The notes under the pieces were generated by a model that saw only the letters and a list, made by a program, of their open reading frames with translations, had not been told where the DNA came from and made no database searches. Below, piece after piece: positions 9,216 to 17,795 of a stretch of 64,000 bases of DNA. Source of the stretch: DATLFP01 sp035540955 (lineage in GTDB: Bacteria; Actinomycetota; Acidimicrobiia; Acidimicrobiales; CADCSY01); assembly GCA_035540955.1 (NCBI GenBank), contig DATLFP010000252.1, positions 62,001 to 126,000 of the forward strand. Reading direction: 5' to 3'. A program made the translations under genes and the position numbers. Each line of letters starts with the position of its first letter. Position 1 is the stretch's first letter.

Positions 9216-10949
9216 CTACGCCCGGGTCCCGGCCCCCCGTGGCGTGGTGCGGGTCAGCCAGCGCTCGGCGTGGCGGAGGCGGCGCTCGAGCTGCTCGAGG
9301 GTGGCGTCGGCGATCCGGCCGACCCCGGCCAGCCGGTTGAGCTCGTTGTTGACCTGCGCGTGGCCGAGCCCCGTGCGCTGCACGAGCATCCGCGTCGACA
9401 CCGCGTTCGCGTCGCGGAGCTCGCGCCGCTTCGCGACGCGCGAGAACGTCGGCGCCGCTCCCGGAAGCGCGGGCGCGCCCGGTAGCGGCGGCAGGTCGAG
9501 GGTGAGGCCGTCGTCGTCGAGCTCGCCGGCCGGCGCGGTGTCGAGCAGCCACGCCGGCTGCTCGTGCTCGACGCCGTCGCCGAGGGCGATCGCCGAGATG
9601 GCGGCGAAGAGCGAGAGCTGCTCCTCGTTGCCGCTTCGCATCGCTTCCCGCTCGGCTCGATCGCGCTCGGCGCGGCGCAGTGAGTGGCGGCGGAGGTCGG
9701 TCAGCTGGTGGGCGCGAGCGCGGAGCCGGGCGTCGTCGGGGATGAAGAGGAAGGCGGGCTGTTGGGGACCGAGCGCCGCGGTCCACCGGACCAGACGGCC
9801 GACTGCCTGGCGGAAGAAGAGCTCGGTGGTGGTGGTCGTGGCGAAGACCCCGACCCGCAAGCGGGGGATGTCGACCCCTTCGGACACCATGCGGACCGCA
9901 ACGATCCACGGCGTGCTGCCGAGCGCGAACTCGTCGATCCGGGCCGACGCGGTCGGATCGTCGGAGGTGACGACGACGGCGTCGGTCCGCACTCGCTCCC
10001 GGAGGATCCGGGCGATGTCGCGGGCGTGGTCTTGGTCGACGGCGATCACGAGGCCCCCGGCCTCCGGCTGCACCTCCCGGATCTCCCGGAGCTGCTCGTG
10101 GGCGCGGAGGAGGACGGTGGGCAGCCACTCGCCGTCGGCACTGAGGGCCGTGCGCAACCGCTGGGCGGCGCGGTCACGGTCGAGGGCGTCGGCGAAGGTC
10201 GCCTCGTGGAGCGAGCCGTCCGGCGCCGTCCACTCCATGTGCCCATCGATCCTCGGGAAGTAGACGGGGCGGACGACGCCGCCGTCGCGGAGCGCCTCGC
10301 CGTAGCCGTACTCGTAGTCGGCCGCCGCCTCGTCCTGCACGTAGCGGACGAACGGGATGCCGCGCGTGTCGCTGCGGAACGGCGTGCCGCTCAGCGAGAG
10401 CCGTCGCGGCGCGTCGGCGAAGGCGTCGACGAGCGCGTCGCCCCACGCTCGCTCGTCGGCGGCGTGGTGGACCTCGTCGAGGATCACGAACGACCGCCGG
10501 GCGAGAGCGGCGATCGGCGCCGCGGACGCCGCCACCTGCTGGTAGGTCGTCACGAGGCCGTGCAGATCACCGGTCAGGCCGTTGCGCGGCGACCAACCGG
10601 GATCGAGGGCGAGGTCGAAGCGGGCCGCGGCCTGCGACCACTGCGACCGCAGGTGAGCGGTGGGCGTCACGACGATCACCCGCTCCGCCTGGCTGGTGGC
10701 GAGCGCGTGGTGGGCGGCGGTGAGCGCGAACGTCGTCTTCCCCGCGCCTGGGGTGGCGACGGCGAGGAAGTCGGCGTCCGGGCTCGTCGCCAGGCGCTCC
10801 AGCGCTGCCTTCTGCCAGGGTCGGAGTCGGATCGAGCGAGCCACGGGGAGGAGGTCCCGGCCGAACCGCCCAGCCGGGAGCCGTCGATGATGCCAGGTCG
10901 TCGCGAGGGCGTCGCGCACCGGTCGGGAGCGACCGGGGGCGGCGGGCAC
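9216..10949 (-). CDS. SF2 DEAD/DEAH-box helicase
   Basis: Superfamily 2 helicase/ATPase of 577 residues. Motif Q/I: RPWQKAALERL then ATPGAGKTT (about 64-72); motif II DEVHH (about 158); motif III SGTPF; motif VI QAVGRLVRW (about 390). Two RecA domains are followed by a C-terminal region with SRVAKRRELRDANAVSTRML resembling a small helical accessory domain. Such UvsW/ComFA-like helicases unwind branched or damaged DNA, but the exact role is unknown. Its GTG start is 13 bp from the divergent hemQ start, so both promoters must overlap neighbouring coding sequence. Confidence 0.85.
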   Translation of the reverse strand: MPAAPGRSRPVRDALATTWHHRRLPAGRFGRDLLPVARSIRLRPWQKAALERLATSPDADFLAVATPGAGKTTFALTAAHHALATSQAERVIVVTPTAHLRSQWSQAAARFDLALDPGWSPRNGLTGDLHGLVTTYQQVAASAAPIAALARRSFVILDEVHHAADERAWGDALVDAFADAPRRLSLSGTPFRSDTRGIPFVRYVQDEAAADYEYGYGEALRDGGVVRPVYFPRIDGHMEWTAPDGSLHEATFADALDRDRAAQRLRTALSADGEWLPTVLLRAHEQLREIREVQPEAGGLVIAVDQDHARDIARILRERVRTDAVVVTSDDPTASARIDEFALGSTPWIVAVRMVSEGVDIPRLRVGVFATTTTTELFFRQAVGRLVRWTAALGPQQPAFLFIPDDARLRARAHQLTDLRRHSLRRAERDRAEREAMRSGNEEQLSLFAAISAIALGDGVEHEQPAWLLDTAPAGELDDDGLTLDLPPLPGAPALPGAAPTFSRVAKRRELRDANAVSTRMLVQRTGLGHAQVNNELNRLAGVGRIADATLEQLERRLRHAERWLTRTTPRGAGTRA

Positions 10950-10962
10950 TTACGCTGGCGCC

Positions 10963-11649
10963 ATGGTCGATCCGGTCATCCCCAGCGAGGGCTGGGGGGT
11001 CCTGCACCTGTTCTGCCGGCGAGGTCCGGCGACCGACGGCGCCGCGATCGCCGCGGCGGTCAAGGCCGCCATCGGTCCCGGCGACCACCAGGTCATCCCG
11101 GTGGCCATCCTCGGCCACAAGGCCGACGTCGCCTTCCTCGCCATCGGTCCCGACCTGTGGCGCTTGCGACAGCTCCAGACCGACCTGCAGCACGCCGGGC
11201 TCGACATCCGCGACTCCTATCTTTCGCTCACCGAGGTGTCGGAGTACTCGGCCAACGTCCCGGAGAAGCAGAAGCAGGCCCGCCTCTTCCCGACCCTGCC
11301 ACCGGAGGGGATGTCGTCGTGGTGCTTCTATCCGATGTCGAAGCGCCGCAACGTCGACCAGAACTGGTTCACGCTGCCGTACGAGGAGCGGCTCGAGCTG
11401 ATGTACGAGCACGGCACGTCGGGCCGGAAGTTCGCCGGTCGCATCGTGCAGCTGGTGACCGGCTCGACCGGCCTCGACGACTTCGAGTGGGGGGTGACGC
11501 TCTTCGGGCGGCACCCCGACGACCTCAAGGAGTGCGTCTACACGATGCGGTTCGATGCTGCGTCCGCCCACTATGCGGAGTTCGGCCCCTTCTACAGCGG
11601 ACTGGTGGCGCCGCTCGACGACGTCCTCGCCCGCGCCGGAATCGTCTGA
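10963..11649 (+). CDS. hemQ: Coproheme decarboxylase, chlorite-dismutase family
   Basis: HemQ oxidatively decarboxylates coproheme III to heme b, the last step of the Gram-positive coproporphyrin-dependent pathway. 228 residues, usual size. The family core is intact: WCFYPMSKRRN, WFTLPYEERLELM, then YEHGTSGRKFAG carrying the proximal heme-ligand His, and LDDFEWGVTLF. The distal Arg of true chlorite dismutases is not evident, supporting HemQ. ATG at 10963 has no Shine-Dalgarno; TACGCT (10951-10956) lies exactly 6 nt upstream, which indicates a leaderless mRNA. Confidence 0.92.
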   Translation: MVDPVIPSEGWGVLHLFCRRGPATDGAAIAAAVKAAIGPGDHQVIPVAILGHKADVAFLAIGPDLWRLRQLQTDLQHAGLDIRDSYLSLTEVSEYSANVPEKQKQARLFPTLPPEGMSSWCFYPMSKRRNVDQNWFTLPYEERLELMYEHGTSGRKFAGRIVQLVTGSTGLDDFEWGVTLFGRHPDDLKECVYTMRFDAASAHYAEFGPFYSGLVAPLDDVLARAGIV

Positions 11650-11672
11650 TCCGTCGCGTACGCTCCCGCGCC

Positions 11673-12950
11673 TTGCTGAGACGGCTGCTGCTCTTCGTCT
11701 TTGCCCTCCTGTGCGCCTTCGGCGCGCTCGGCGACGTCGCGGCGGCGCAGGAGGAGGACTCGGAGCCCTGGTCGGTCGGGGGCACCCAGCTCGATCCCGA
11801 TCGCGAGCCCATCGAGGGCGTGGTCATCACCGTCTACACGGTCGACGGTGAGGAGCTGGGATCCGATGTCACCGCCGCCGATGGCACCTGGAACGTCGAG
11901 CTGCCGGGGCCGGGCAACTACGTGGCCGAGCTCGACACCAGCACGCTGCCCGACGACGTCGCGCTCCGCAACGAGGACAACAACCCGCTCTCCTTCACGG
12001 TGCGCACGCTCGGTCGGCCGAAGATCATCGCGTTCGCGACTGGCGAGGACACCAGGGCCACCGTCGCCGTGTGGCGCAAGCTCCTGCAGCTCGCGGTCGA
12101 TGGCGTCAAGTTCGGTCTGATCATCGCGATGGCGTCGATGGGCCTGTCGCTGATCTTCGGCACCACCGGCCTCACCAACTTCGCGCACGGGGAGCTCGTC
12201 ACGTGGGGCGCGCTCGTCGCCTGGTACGTGAACGTGCGCATCGGCTGGCACCTGGTGCCGGCGGCGATCGTTGCCGTGATCATCGGCGGGATCACCGGAG
12301 GGTTGCTGGACCGCCTCCTGTGGCGGCCGCTGCGGAGCCGGGGCACCGGGCTGATCGCCATGCTGGTCGTCTCGATCGGTCTGTCGCTCCTGGTCCGCTA
12401 CATCTTCCTGTTCCAGTTCGGCGGCCGGACCCGCGGGTTCAAGGAGTACGCGGTGCAGCGGGCCTGGGACCTCGGCCCCATCGGCGTGGCGCCGAAGGAC
12501 CTGTTCTCGATCGTCCTGTCCGTCGTCGTCCTCGTGCTCGTCGCCCTCGGCCTCCAGCGCACCCGGGCCGGCAAGGCGATGCGCGCCGTCGCCGACAACC
12601 CCGACCTGGCGTCGTCGTCGGGGATCGACGTGCAGCGGGTGATCCTGCTCGTCTGGATGTTCGGCGCCGGGCTCGCCGCCCTCGGCGGGATCCTCCTCGC
12701 CATGAGCGAGCAAGCCAGCTTCCAGATGGGCTTCCAGCTCCTGCTGTTGATGTTCGCGGCCGTCGTCCTCGGCGGTCTCGGCACGGCCTACGGCGCGCTC
12801 GTCGGCGGCCTGGTGGTCGGCATGATGATCCAGCTCTCGACGTACTGGATCCCGAGTGAGATGAAGAACGTCGGCGCCCTGTTCGTGCTGATCGTCATCC
12901 TCGTCATCCGCCCGCAGGGCATCCTCGGTTCGAAGGAGCGCATCGGCTGA
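11673..12950 (+). CDS. livH: LivH-type permease with secreted Ig-like N-terminal domain
   Basis: Branched-chain amino-acid-type ABC permease, about 425 residues instead of the usual 290-310. Residues 1-25 form a signal peptide (LLLFVFALLCAFGALGDVAAAQ); about 30-120 form a CnaB/carboxypeptidase-regulatory-like beta domain (VGGTQLDPDREPIEGVVITV, DGTWNVELPGPGNYVAEL); from about 135 the LivH permease begins (ASMGLSLIFGTTGLTNFAHGE, RAVADNPDLASSSGI). The extra domain should face outside and could contact the binding protein. The TTG at 11673 is chosen because it starts the signal peptide and TACGCT (11659-11664) lies 8 nt upstream. First gene of livHMGF; its stop overlaps livM (TGATG). Confidence 0.87.
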   Translation: MLRRLLLFVFALLCAFGALGDVAAAQEEDSEPWSVGGTQLDPDREPIEGVVITVYTVDGEELGSDVTAADGTWNVELPGPGNYVAELDTSTLPDDVALRNEDNNPLSFTVRTLGRPKIIAFATGEDTRATVAVWRKLLQLAVDGVKFGLIIAMASMGLSLIFGTTGLTNFAHGELVTWGALVAWYVNVRIGWHLVPAAIVAVIIGGITGGLLDRLLWRPLRSRGTGLIAMLVVSIGLSLLVRYIFLFQFGGRTRGFKEYAVQRAWDLGPIGVAPKDLFSIVLSVVVLVLVALGLQRTRAGKAMRAVADNPDLASSSGIDVQRVILLVWMFGAGLAALGGILLAMSEQASFQMGFQLLLLMFAAVVLGGLGTAYGALVGGLVVGMMIQLSTYWIPSEMKNVGALFVLIVILVIRPQGILGSKERIG

Positions 12951-13942
12951 TGGACTGGGAGAGCATCATCCGCAACGCCCTCCGGGCCGGCGTCAACCTC
13001 GATGCCGCGGCGTATGCACTGGCCGCCATCGGCCTCAACATGCACTTCGGCTACACGGGGCTCCTCAACTTCGGTCAGGTCGGGTTCATGGCGGTCGGCG
13101 CCTACAGCGTCGCCATCACGGTGAACGAGCTCGGCCTGTCGATGTGGCTCGGCCTGCCGATCGGGATCCTCGGGGCGATCGTCTTCGCCCTGCTCCTCGG
13201 CCTGCCGACCCTGCGGTTGCGAGCCGACTACCTGGCCATCGTCACGATCGCGTCGGCCGAGATCTTCCGGCTCGTCGTCCGCGCCGCGTCGCTTCGGGAG
13301 GTCACGGGGGGGTCGTCGGGCATGACGCAGTTCGCCCGCGACTTCTACGCCGTCAACCCGTTCAGCCGGGGCACCTACGGGTTCTGGCACTTCCAGTTCG
13401 ACGAACGCCGGTTCTGGTTGCTGCTCGTGGTGTGGTCGCTGATCGCGGTCGTCGCCACCGTCGTGTTCCTCCTGATGCGCAGCCCGTGGGGGCGGGTGAT
13501 CAAGGCCATCCGCGAGGACGAGGACGCCGCTCGATCGCTGGGCAAGAACGTCTACTGGTACAAGATGCAAAGCCTGATCTTCGGTGGGATCTGCGGCGCG
13601 TTCGCCGGCTTCGCGTTCGCCATCGGCACCCAGTCGGTGCAGCCCGACACCTACTCGAGCCCGGTGACGTTCTTCGCGCTCACCGCGCTGATCCTGGGCG
13701 GCATGGCTCGGGTCGTCGGACCGATCATCGGCTCGGTGATGTTCTGGATGCTGCTCGCCTTCAGCGACAGCTTCCTTCGCCAGGCCGTGAACGCCGGGCA
13801 CATCTCGACCTCGATCATGGACTCGAACCAGGTCGGGCAGGTGCGGTTCATGCTGGTCGGCCTCGCGCTCATGCTCCTGCCGATCTTCCGACCACAGGGG
13901 GTCCTCGGCGACCGAAGGGAGATCGATCTCGATGCCCGCTGA
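12950..13942 (+). CDS. livM: LivM-type ABC permease
   Basis: Second permease subunit of the branched-chain amino-acid-type importer, 330 residues, normal length. Typical LivM opening IGLNMHFGYTGLLNFGQVGFMAVGAY near residue 25, the cytoplasmic coupling stretch AIREDEDAARSLGKN near 190, and ILGGMARVVGPIIGS near 245. ATG overlaps the livH stop by one base and its end overlaps livG by 11 bp, so the four genes are translationally linked. Confidence 0.93.
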   Translation: MDWESIIRNALRAGVNLDAAAYALAAIGLNMHFGYTGLLNFGQVGFMAVGAYSVAITVNELGLSMWLGLPIGILGAIVFALLLGLPTLRLRADYLAIVTIASAEIFRLVVRAASLREVTGGSSGMTQFARDFYAVNPFSRGTYGFWHFQFDERRFWLLLVVWSLIAVVATVVFLLMRSPWGRVIKAIREDEDAARSLGKNVYWYKMQSLIFGGICGAFAGFAFAIGTQSVQPDTYSSPVTFFALTALILGGMARVVGPIIGSVMFWMLLAFSDSFLRQAVNAGHISTSIMDSNQVGQVRFMLVGLALMLLPIFRPQGVLGDRREIDLDAR

Positions 13943-14822
13943 CGTGCTGGCCGGCGTCGAGCCCGTGCCCGGAGTGGCCAAGCCGGACGCCATCCTCGTG
14001 GCCGACGACGTGCGCCGGACCTTCGGGGGCCTCACCGCCGTCGACGTCGAGCACGTCGAGTTCCAGCGGGGCATGATCACCGCCCTCATCGGGCCCAACG
14101 GCGCCGGGAAGACGACGTTCTTCAACCTCCTCACCGGCTTCGACAAGCCCGACTTCGGGTCCTGGACCTTCGACGGGCAGCGCATGGCCGGGCTGCCCGC
14201 CCACCGGGTCGCCCGTCAGGGGATGGTCCGGACCTTCCAGCTCACCAAGGCGCTCGCCCGCCTGCCCGTGATCGAGAACATGAAGCTGGGCGCCACGTCG
14301 CAGTCCGGCGAGAGCATCCTGCGGGCGCTGCTGCCCTCCACGTGGCGGAGCCAGGAGCGGGAGATCGAGGCGCGGGCCGAAGACCTGCTCGAGCGATTCA
14401 AGCTGGCCCACATGCGCGACGAGTTCGCGGGCACGCTCTCCGGCGGTCAGCGCAAGCTCCTGGAGATGGCGCGGGCGCTGATGACCCGACCCAAGCTGGT
14501 CATGCTCGACGAGCCGATGGCCGGCGTGAACCCGGCGCTGACGCAGTCGCTGCTCGGGCACGTGAAGGACCTGCGGAACGAGGGGATGACCGTGGTCTTC
14601 GTCGAGCACGACATGGATGTCGTGTACGACATCAGCGACTGGGTCGTCGTCATGGCCGAGGGCCGGATCATCGCCGAGGGGCCGCCGCAGGTCATCGGGG
14701 CCAACCAGCAGGTGATCGACGCCTACCTCGGCGCCCACCACGACGCCCCGCAGACCGAGGCCGAGGAGGCCCGGCAGCTCGCCGCGGCCGAGGCGATCAT
14801 CGAAGAGGAAGAGGGCACATGA
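13932..14822 (+). CDS. livG: LivG-type ABC ATP-binding protein
   Basis: ATPase subunit, 296 residues. Walker A GPNGAGKTTF (about residue 55), a Q-loop in MVRTFQLTK, signature LSGGQRKLLEMARAL, Walker B LVMLDEPMAGV, H-loop FVEHDMDVV, and the long LivG-specific insert between Q-loop and signature. The C-terminal tail of about 30 residues is Glu/Ala-rich and dispensable-looking. Overlaps livM by 11 bp and livF by 4 bp. Confidence 0.93.
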   Translation: MPADVLAGVEPVPGVAKPDAILVADDVRRTFGGLTAVDVEHVEFQRGMITALIGPNGAGKTTFFNLLTGFDKPDFGSWTFDGQRMAGLPAHRVARQGMVRTFQLTKALARLPVIENMKLGATSQSGESILRALLPSTWRSQEREIEARAEDLLERFKLAHMRDEFAGTLSGGQRKLLEMARALMTRPKLVMLDEPMAGVNPALTQSLLGHVKDLRNEGMTVVFVEHDMDVVYDISDWVVVMAEGRIIAEGPPQVIGANQQVIDAYLGAHHDAPQTEAEEARQLAAAEAIIEEEEGT

Positions 14823-15550
14823 CCGGCGAGCTGCTGCTGAAGGCCGACAACCTCGTCGCCGGTTACGTGCCCGAGGTGAACATCCTCAACGGTTGCTCGC
14901 TCGAGCTCTATGCCGGCGAGCTCGTCGGGGTCATCGGCCCGAACGGGGCCGGCAAGTCGACCCTCCTCAAGTCGCTCTTCGGGCTCATCCCGGTCCGCAG
15001 CGGCACCGTCACGCTTCGCGACGCCGACATCACCGGTCGCAAGGCCCACGAGCTCGTGCAGCGGGGCGTGGGGTACGTGCCGCAGATCAACAACGTCTTC
15101 CCGCGGCTGACGGTCGAGGAGAACCTGCAGATGGGGCTGTACCTCGCCCCCAAGCGGTTCGACGAGCGCCTCGAGGTGGTCGCCTCGCTGTTCCCGCTGC
15201 TCGGCGAGCGGCGTAAGCAACGGGCGGGCTCGCTCTCCGGTGGCGAGCGCCAGATGGTGGCGATGGGTCGGGCGCTGATGATGGACCCGTCGGTGCTGTT
15301 GCTCGACGAGCCGTCCGCCGGCCTGTCGCCGGCGTACCAGGACGAGGTCTTCATCCGCTGCCGCCAGATCAACGGGACCGGCGTGTCCATCGTGATGGTC
15401 GAGCAGAACGCCCGCCGGTGCCTGCAGATCTGCCACCGGGGCTACGTGCTCGACCAGGGTGCCAACGCCTACACCGGCAGCGGCGACGATCTGCTCGGCG
15501 ATCCCAAGGTCATCGAGCTGTACCTCGGCACGCTGGCCAAGGCCCGCTGA
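14819..15550 (+). CDS. livF: LivF-type ABC ATP-binding protein
   Basis: Second ATPase subunit, 243 residues. Walker A GPNGAGKSTLLKSL (about 41-54), QINNVFPRLTVEENL, signature LSGGERQMVAMGRAL, Walker B VLLLDEPSAGLSP, H-loop equivalent MVEQNARR (Gln in place of His, usual in LivF). ATG overlaps the livG stop in ATGA; the longer upstream open frame is a shadow of livG. Confidence 0.93.
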   Translation: MTGELLLKADNLVAGYVPEVNILNGCSLELYAGELVGVIGPNGAGKSTLLKSLFGLIPVRSGTVTLRDADITGRKAHELVQRGVGYVPQINNVFPRLTVEENLQMGLYLAPKRFDERLEVVASLFPLLGERRKQRAGSLSGGERQMVAMGRALMMDPSVLLLDEPSAGLSPAYQDEVFIRCRQINGTGVSIVMVEQNARRCLQICHRGYVLDQGANAYTGSGDDLLGDPKVIELYLGTLAKAR

Positions 15551-15563
15551 GAGGCTGGCGGGT

Positions 15564-15857
15564 GTGAAGCACTGGCTGCTGTTCTACGACTACGTGCCGG
15601 ACTACCTCGAGCGCCGAGGCGAGTTCCGGCCCGACCACTTCGCCCATGCCCAGGCGTTCCACGACCGGGGCGAGCTGGTGATGGCCGGCGCCTTCGCCGA
15701 GCCCGCCGACGGAGCCGTCCTGGTGTTCCGAGCCGAGTCGGCTGAGGTCGCCGAGCGCTTCGCGGGCGACGACCCGTACGTGCGCAACGGGCTGGTCACC
15801 GGGTGGCGCGTCCGTCGCTGGGTCATGGTGATGGGCGACGGCGCCGAACCCGTCTGA
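15564..15857 (+). CDS. YCII-related domain protein
   Basis: Small cytoplasmic protein of 97 residues of the YciI-like alpha/beta ferredoxin-like family. WLLFYDYVPDYLERRGEFRPDHFAHA carries the conserved His/Asp region and GELVMAGAFAEPADGAVLVF is the family core. Exact reaction is unknown. GTG at 15564 begins the conserved strand (VKHWLLFYDY), 13 bp after livF, so it may be cotranscribed with the transporter. A bidirectional terminator follows. Confidence 0.75.
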   Translation: MKHWLLFYDYVPDYLERRGEFRPDHFAHAQAFHDRGELVMAGAFAEPADGAVLVFRAESAEVAERFAGDDPYVRNGLVTGWRVRRWVMVMGDGAEPV

Positions 15858-15870
15858 GACGGCACGCGAA

Positions 15871-15896
15871 GAGGCCCGCCCCGGAGGGCGGGCCTC
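15871..15896. terminator. Bidirectional intrinsic terminator
   Basis: Perfect 11-bp stem GAGGCCCGCCC / GGGCGGGCCTC with a 4-base loop, between the convergent YCII and livK genes. No long U-tract. Confidence 0.75.
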
Positions 15897-15926
15897 GTCA
15901 CGTATCGGTGGTGCTGGTCGTCTGCG

Positions 15927-17222
15927 CTAGGCGCCGGCGACGCGGTACTCGAGGGTGTCGAGCGTGTTCTCCTCGTTGAACACGAGGATGCCGAAGCTGG
16001 CCTGCCCGGGGTCACCGACGTCGTTGAAGTCGATGGGGCCCGAGACGCCCTCGTAGTCGATCTCCTCACCATCGGCGAGGAGGTCAGCGCACTCCTGGAA
16101 GGAGGAGCACTGGGTGCCGCCGGGGCCCGAGACGTTGATCATCTCGGCGGCGATCGCGGTGGGATCGTCGGTCCCGGCCGCCACCGCGGCGAGGGCGACC
16201 ACCATGACGGCGTCGTAGGACTCGGCTGCGTAGTTGAAGTCGACCAGGTTGGCGTCGACGGCCAGCAGGCGGTCCTTGAAGTCGTCGCTGAGCTCGACGA
16301 GCGGGGTCGTGCCCTTCATGCCGGCGAGGGCGCCGGGGCTGCTGGCGAGCTGCTCGCCGAGGGCGTTGCCCATGTTGCCGTCGGTGCCATAGACGTTCTT
16401 GTCGCCGGGGCCGACGCCCTTCTCGATCATCGTGCTGATGACGCGAGCCGACTCGTCGAAGCCGATGAGGAGGATGGCGTCGGGATCGGCGTTGACCATG
16501 GCCTCGACCTCAGCGTCGAAGTTCTGGGCGTTGGGGTCGTAGATGCGGGTCTCGACGACCTCGCCACCGGCATCGGTGATGGCGGCGGTGACGTCCTCGG
16601 CCAGGCCCTCGCCGTACGGATCCTGGAGGGCCAGGATGCCGACGGTCTGGTTGCCGTCCTCGATGATGATCTCACCCAGCACCTGGCCCTGCAGGATGTC
16701 GGAGGGGGCGGTGCGGAAGTAGAGGCCGTCGTCGTCGTACTCCGAGAGCGACTTGGCCGTGTTGGCCGGCGACACCTGGAGCACGCCCGCGCCGGTGATC
16801 TTGTCGATGACCGTGAGCGTCACGCCCGAGGACGCGGCGCCGATGATGGCGTCGACGTTCTCGCCGAGCAGGCGGTCGACCGTCTGGTTCGCGATGTCGG
16901 TGGACGTGTCGCCGGAGTCGCCGTGGACGACCACGACGTCGTTGCCGAGCACGCCGCCGGCCTCGTTGATCTCCTGGATCGCCAGGTCAACGCCCGCGAA
17001 CTCGGGTGGGCCGAGGAAGGCGAGCGAGCCCGTCTCGGGCAGCAGCGTGCCGATGGTCAGGGTGCCGTCGCCACCCCCGCTCGAACCGTCGCCGTCACCG
17101 CTCGCCGCGGTCGTGGTGGTGCCGGCACTTGTGTCGTCGTCGTCGTCACCGCACGCCGCCGCGATGAGCGTCAGTGCGAAGATCAGCGCGAGGAGCCGCC
17201 AAAGCGGATTCCGTCGGGTCAA
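15927..17222 (-). CDS. Branched-chain amino-acid-type ABC substrate-binding lipoprotein
   Basis: Periplasmic-binding-protein-like lipoprotein of 431 residues that delivers ligand to the LivHMGF transporter. Signal peptide and lipobox LALIFALTLIAAAC with Cys near residue 26, an Asp/Thr/Ser/Gly-rich tether, then GTLLPETGSLAFLGPPEFAGVDLA opening the LivJ-type domain and AIIGAASSGVTLTV. Ligand unknown. The start is a TTG at 17222 with AGGAGA 9 nt upstream; earlier in-frame starts add a non-signal tail. It converges on the livHMGF operon and is the obvious binding protein for it. Confidence 0.88.
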   Translation of the reverse strand: MTRRNPLWRLLALIFALTLIAAACGDDDDDTSAGTTTTAASGDGDGSSGGGDGTLTIGTLLPETGSLAFLGPPEFAGVDLAIQEINEAGGVLGNDVVVVHGDSGDTSTDIANQTVDRLLGENVDAIIGAASSGVTLTVIDKITGAGVLQVSPANTAKSLSEYDDDGLYFRTAPSDILQGQVLGEIIIEDGNQTVGILALQDPYGEGLAEDVTAAITDAGGEVVETRIYDPNAQNFDAEVEAMVNADPDAILLIGFDESARVISTMIEKGVGPGDKNVYGTDGNMGNALGEQLASSPGALAGMKGTTPLVELSDDFKDRLLAVDANLVDFNYAAESYDAVMVVALAAVAAGTDDPTAIAAEMINVSGPGGTQCSSFQECADLLADGEEIDYEGVSGPIDFNDVGDPGQASFGILVFNEENTLDTLEYRVAGA

Positions 17223-17289
17223 TGGACCGTCTCCTTGATGGGGTCTGGGACCGCGCCGAGCAGCGAACCGATCGGCGCGAACCGTTGAG

Positions 17290-17305
17290 GTTACGCATGG
17301 GTAAC
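17290..17305. promoter_or_regulatory. Possible operator upstream of the binding-protein gene
   Basis: Inverted repeat GTTAC-N6-GTAAC overlapping TAACCT (17288-17293 on the minus strand), a possible -10 box of the binding-protein gene. The regulator is unknown. Confidence 0.3.
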
Positions 17306-17450
17306 GGGGTCGTCTATGCACCCCGGGTTGCCGTCTCGTGAAGCCGTGGCTCCCCGCTCGATGGCGGCCATCCCGGAAGAACTGCCCAACGTGGCCGCTC
17401 TGCCGCCCTCTATCGGTTGACAATACATCGAAAGATGATAGAGATGACGG

Positions 17451-17795
17451 ATGGCCGATCCGTCATCGCATCTTCCGCTCCCCCAGGCGCAGTTCCACGT
17501 GCTCGTCGCGCTCACCGAGGGCGAGCGTCACGGCTACGCGATCATGCAATCGGTCGAAGCGACCTCCGGCGGCGTGGTCCGGATGGGCCCGGCGACCCTC
17601 TACGGGACGCTCAAGCGCCTCGTCGAGGAGGGCCTGGCAGAGGAGCTGCCGTACCGCCCGGCGCCCGATGACGACCAGCGCCGTCGCTACTACCGGCTGA
17701 CCGCGTTCGGCCAGCAGGTGTGCGCCGCCGAAGCGGCGCGACTGGCGAGCCTCGTGCGGGTCGCCCGCGCCAACCTCCGACCGGGGGTCGCGTGA
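17451..17795 (+). CDS. PadR-family transcriptional regulator
   Basis: Winged-helix regulator of 114 residues, PadR subfamily 2 size. FHVLVALTEGERHGYAI, then GPATLYGTLKRLVEEGLAEE (recognition region) and RRRYYRLTAFGQQV (wing and start of the dimerisation helix). PadR proteins usually repress adjacent genes until a ligand binds. TTGACA at 17417-17422 and an imperfect repeat TACATC-GAAA-GATG at 17425-17437 lie just upstream and may be promoter and operator (low certainty). Its stop overlaps the next start (GTGA). Confidence 0.85.
   Translation: MADPSSHLPLPQAQFHVLVALTEGERHGYAIMQSVEATSGGVVRMGPATLYGTLKRLVEEGLAEELPYRPAPDDDQRRRYYRLTAFGQQVCAAEAARLASLVRVARANLRPGVA

Noticed and set aside
9684..11672. 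Very long plus-strand frame leading into livH
   Set aside because: It is the shadow of the minus-strand helicase and of hemQ; only the part from the TTG at 11673 encodes a recognised protein.
17417..17446. A firm sigma-70 promoter for the PadR gene
   Set aside because: TTGACA is present but no acceptable -10 box lies at 16-18 bp; kept only as a weak note in the gene entry.
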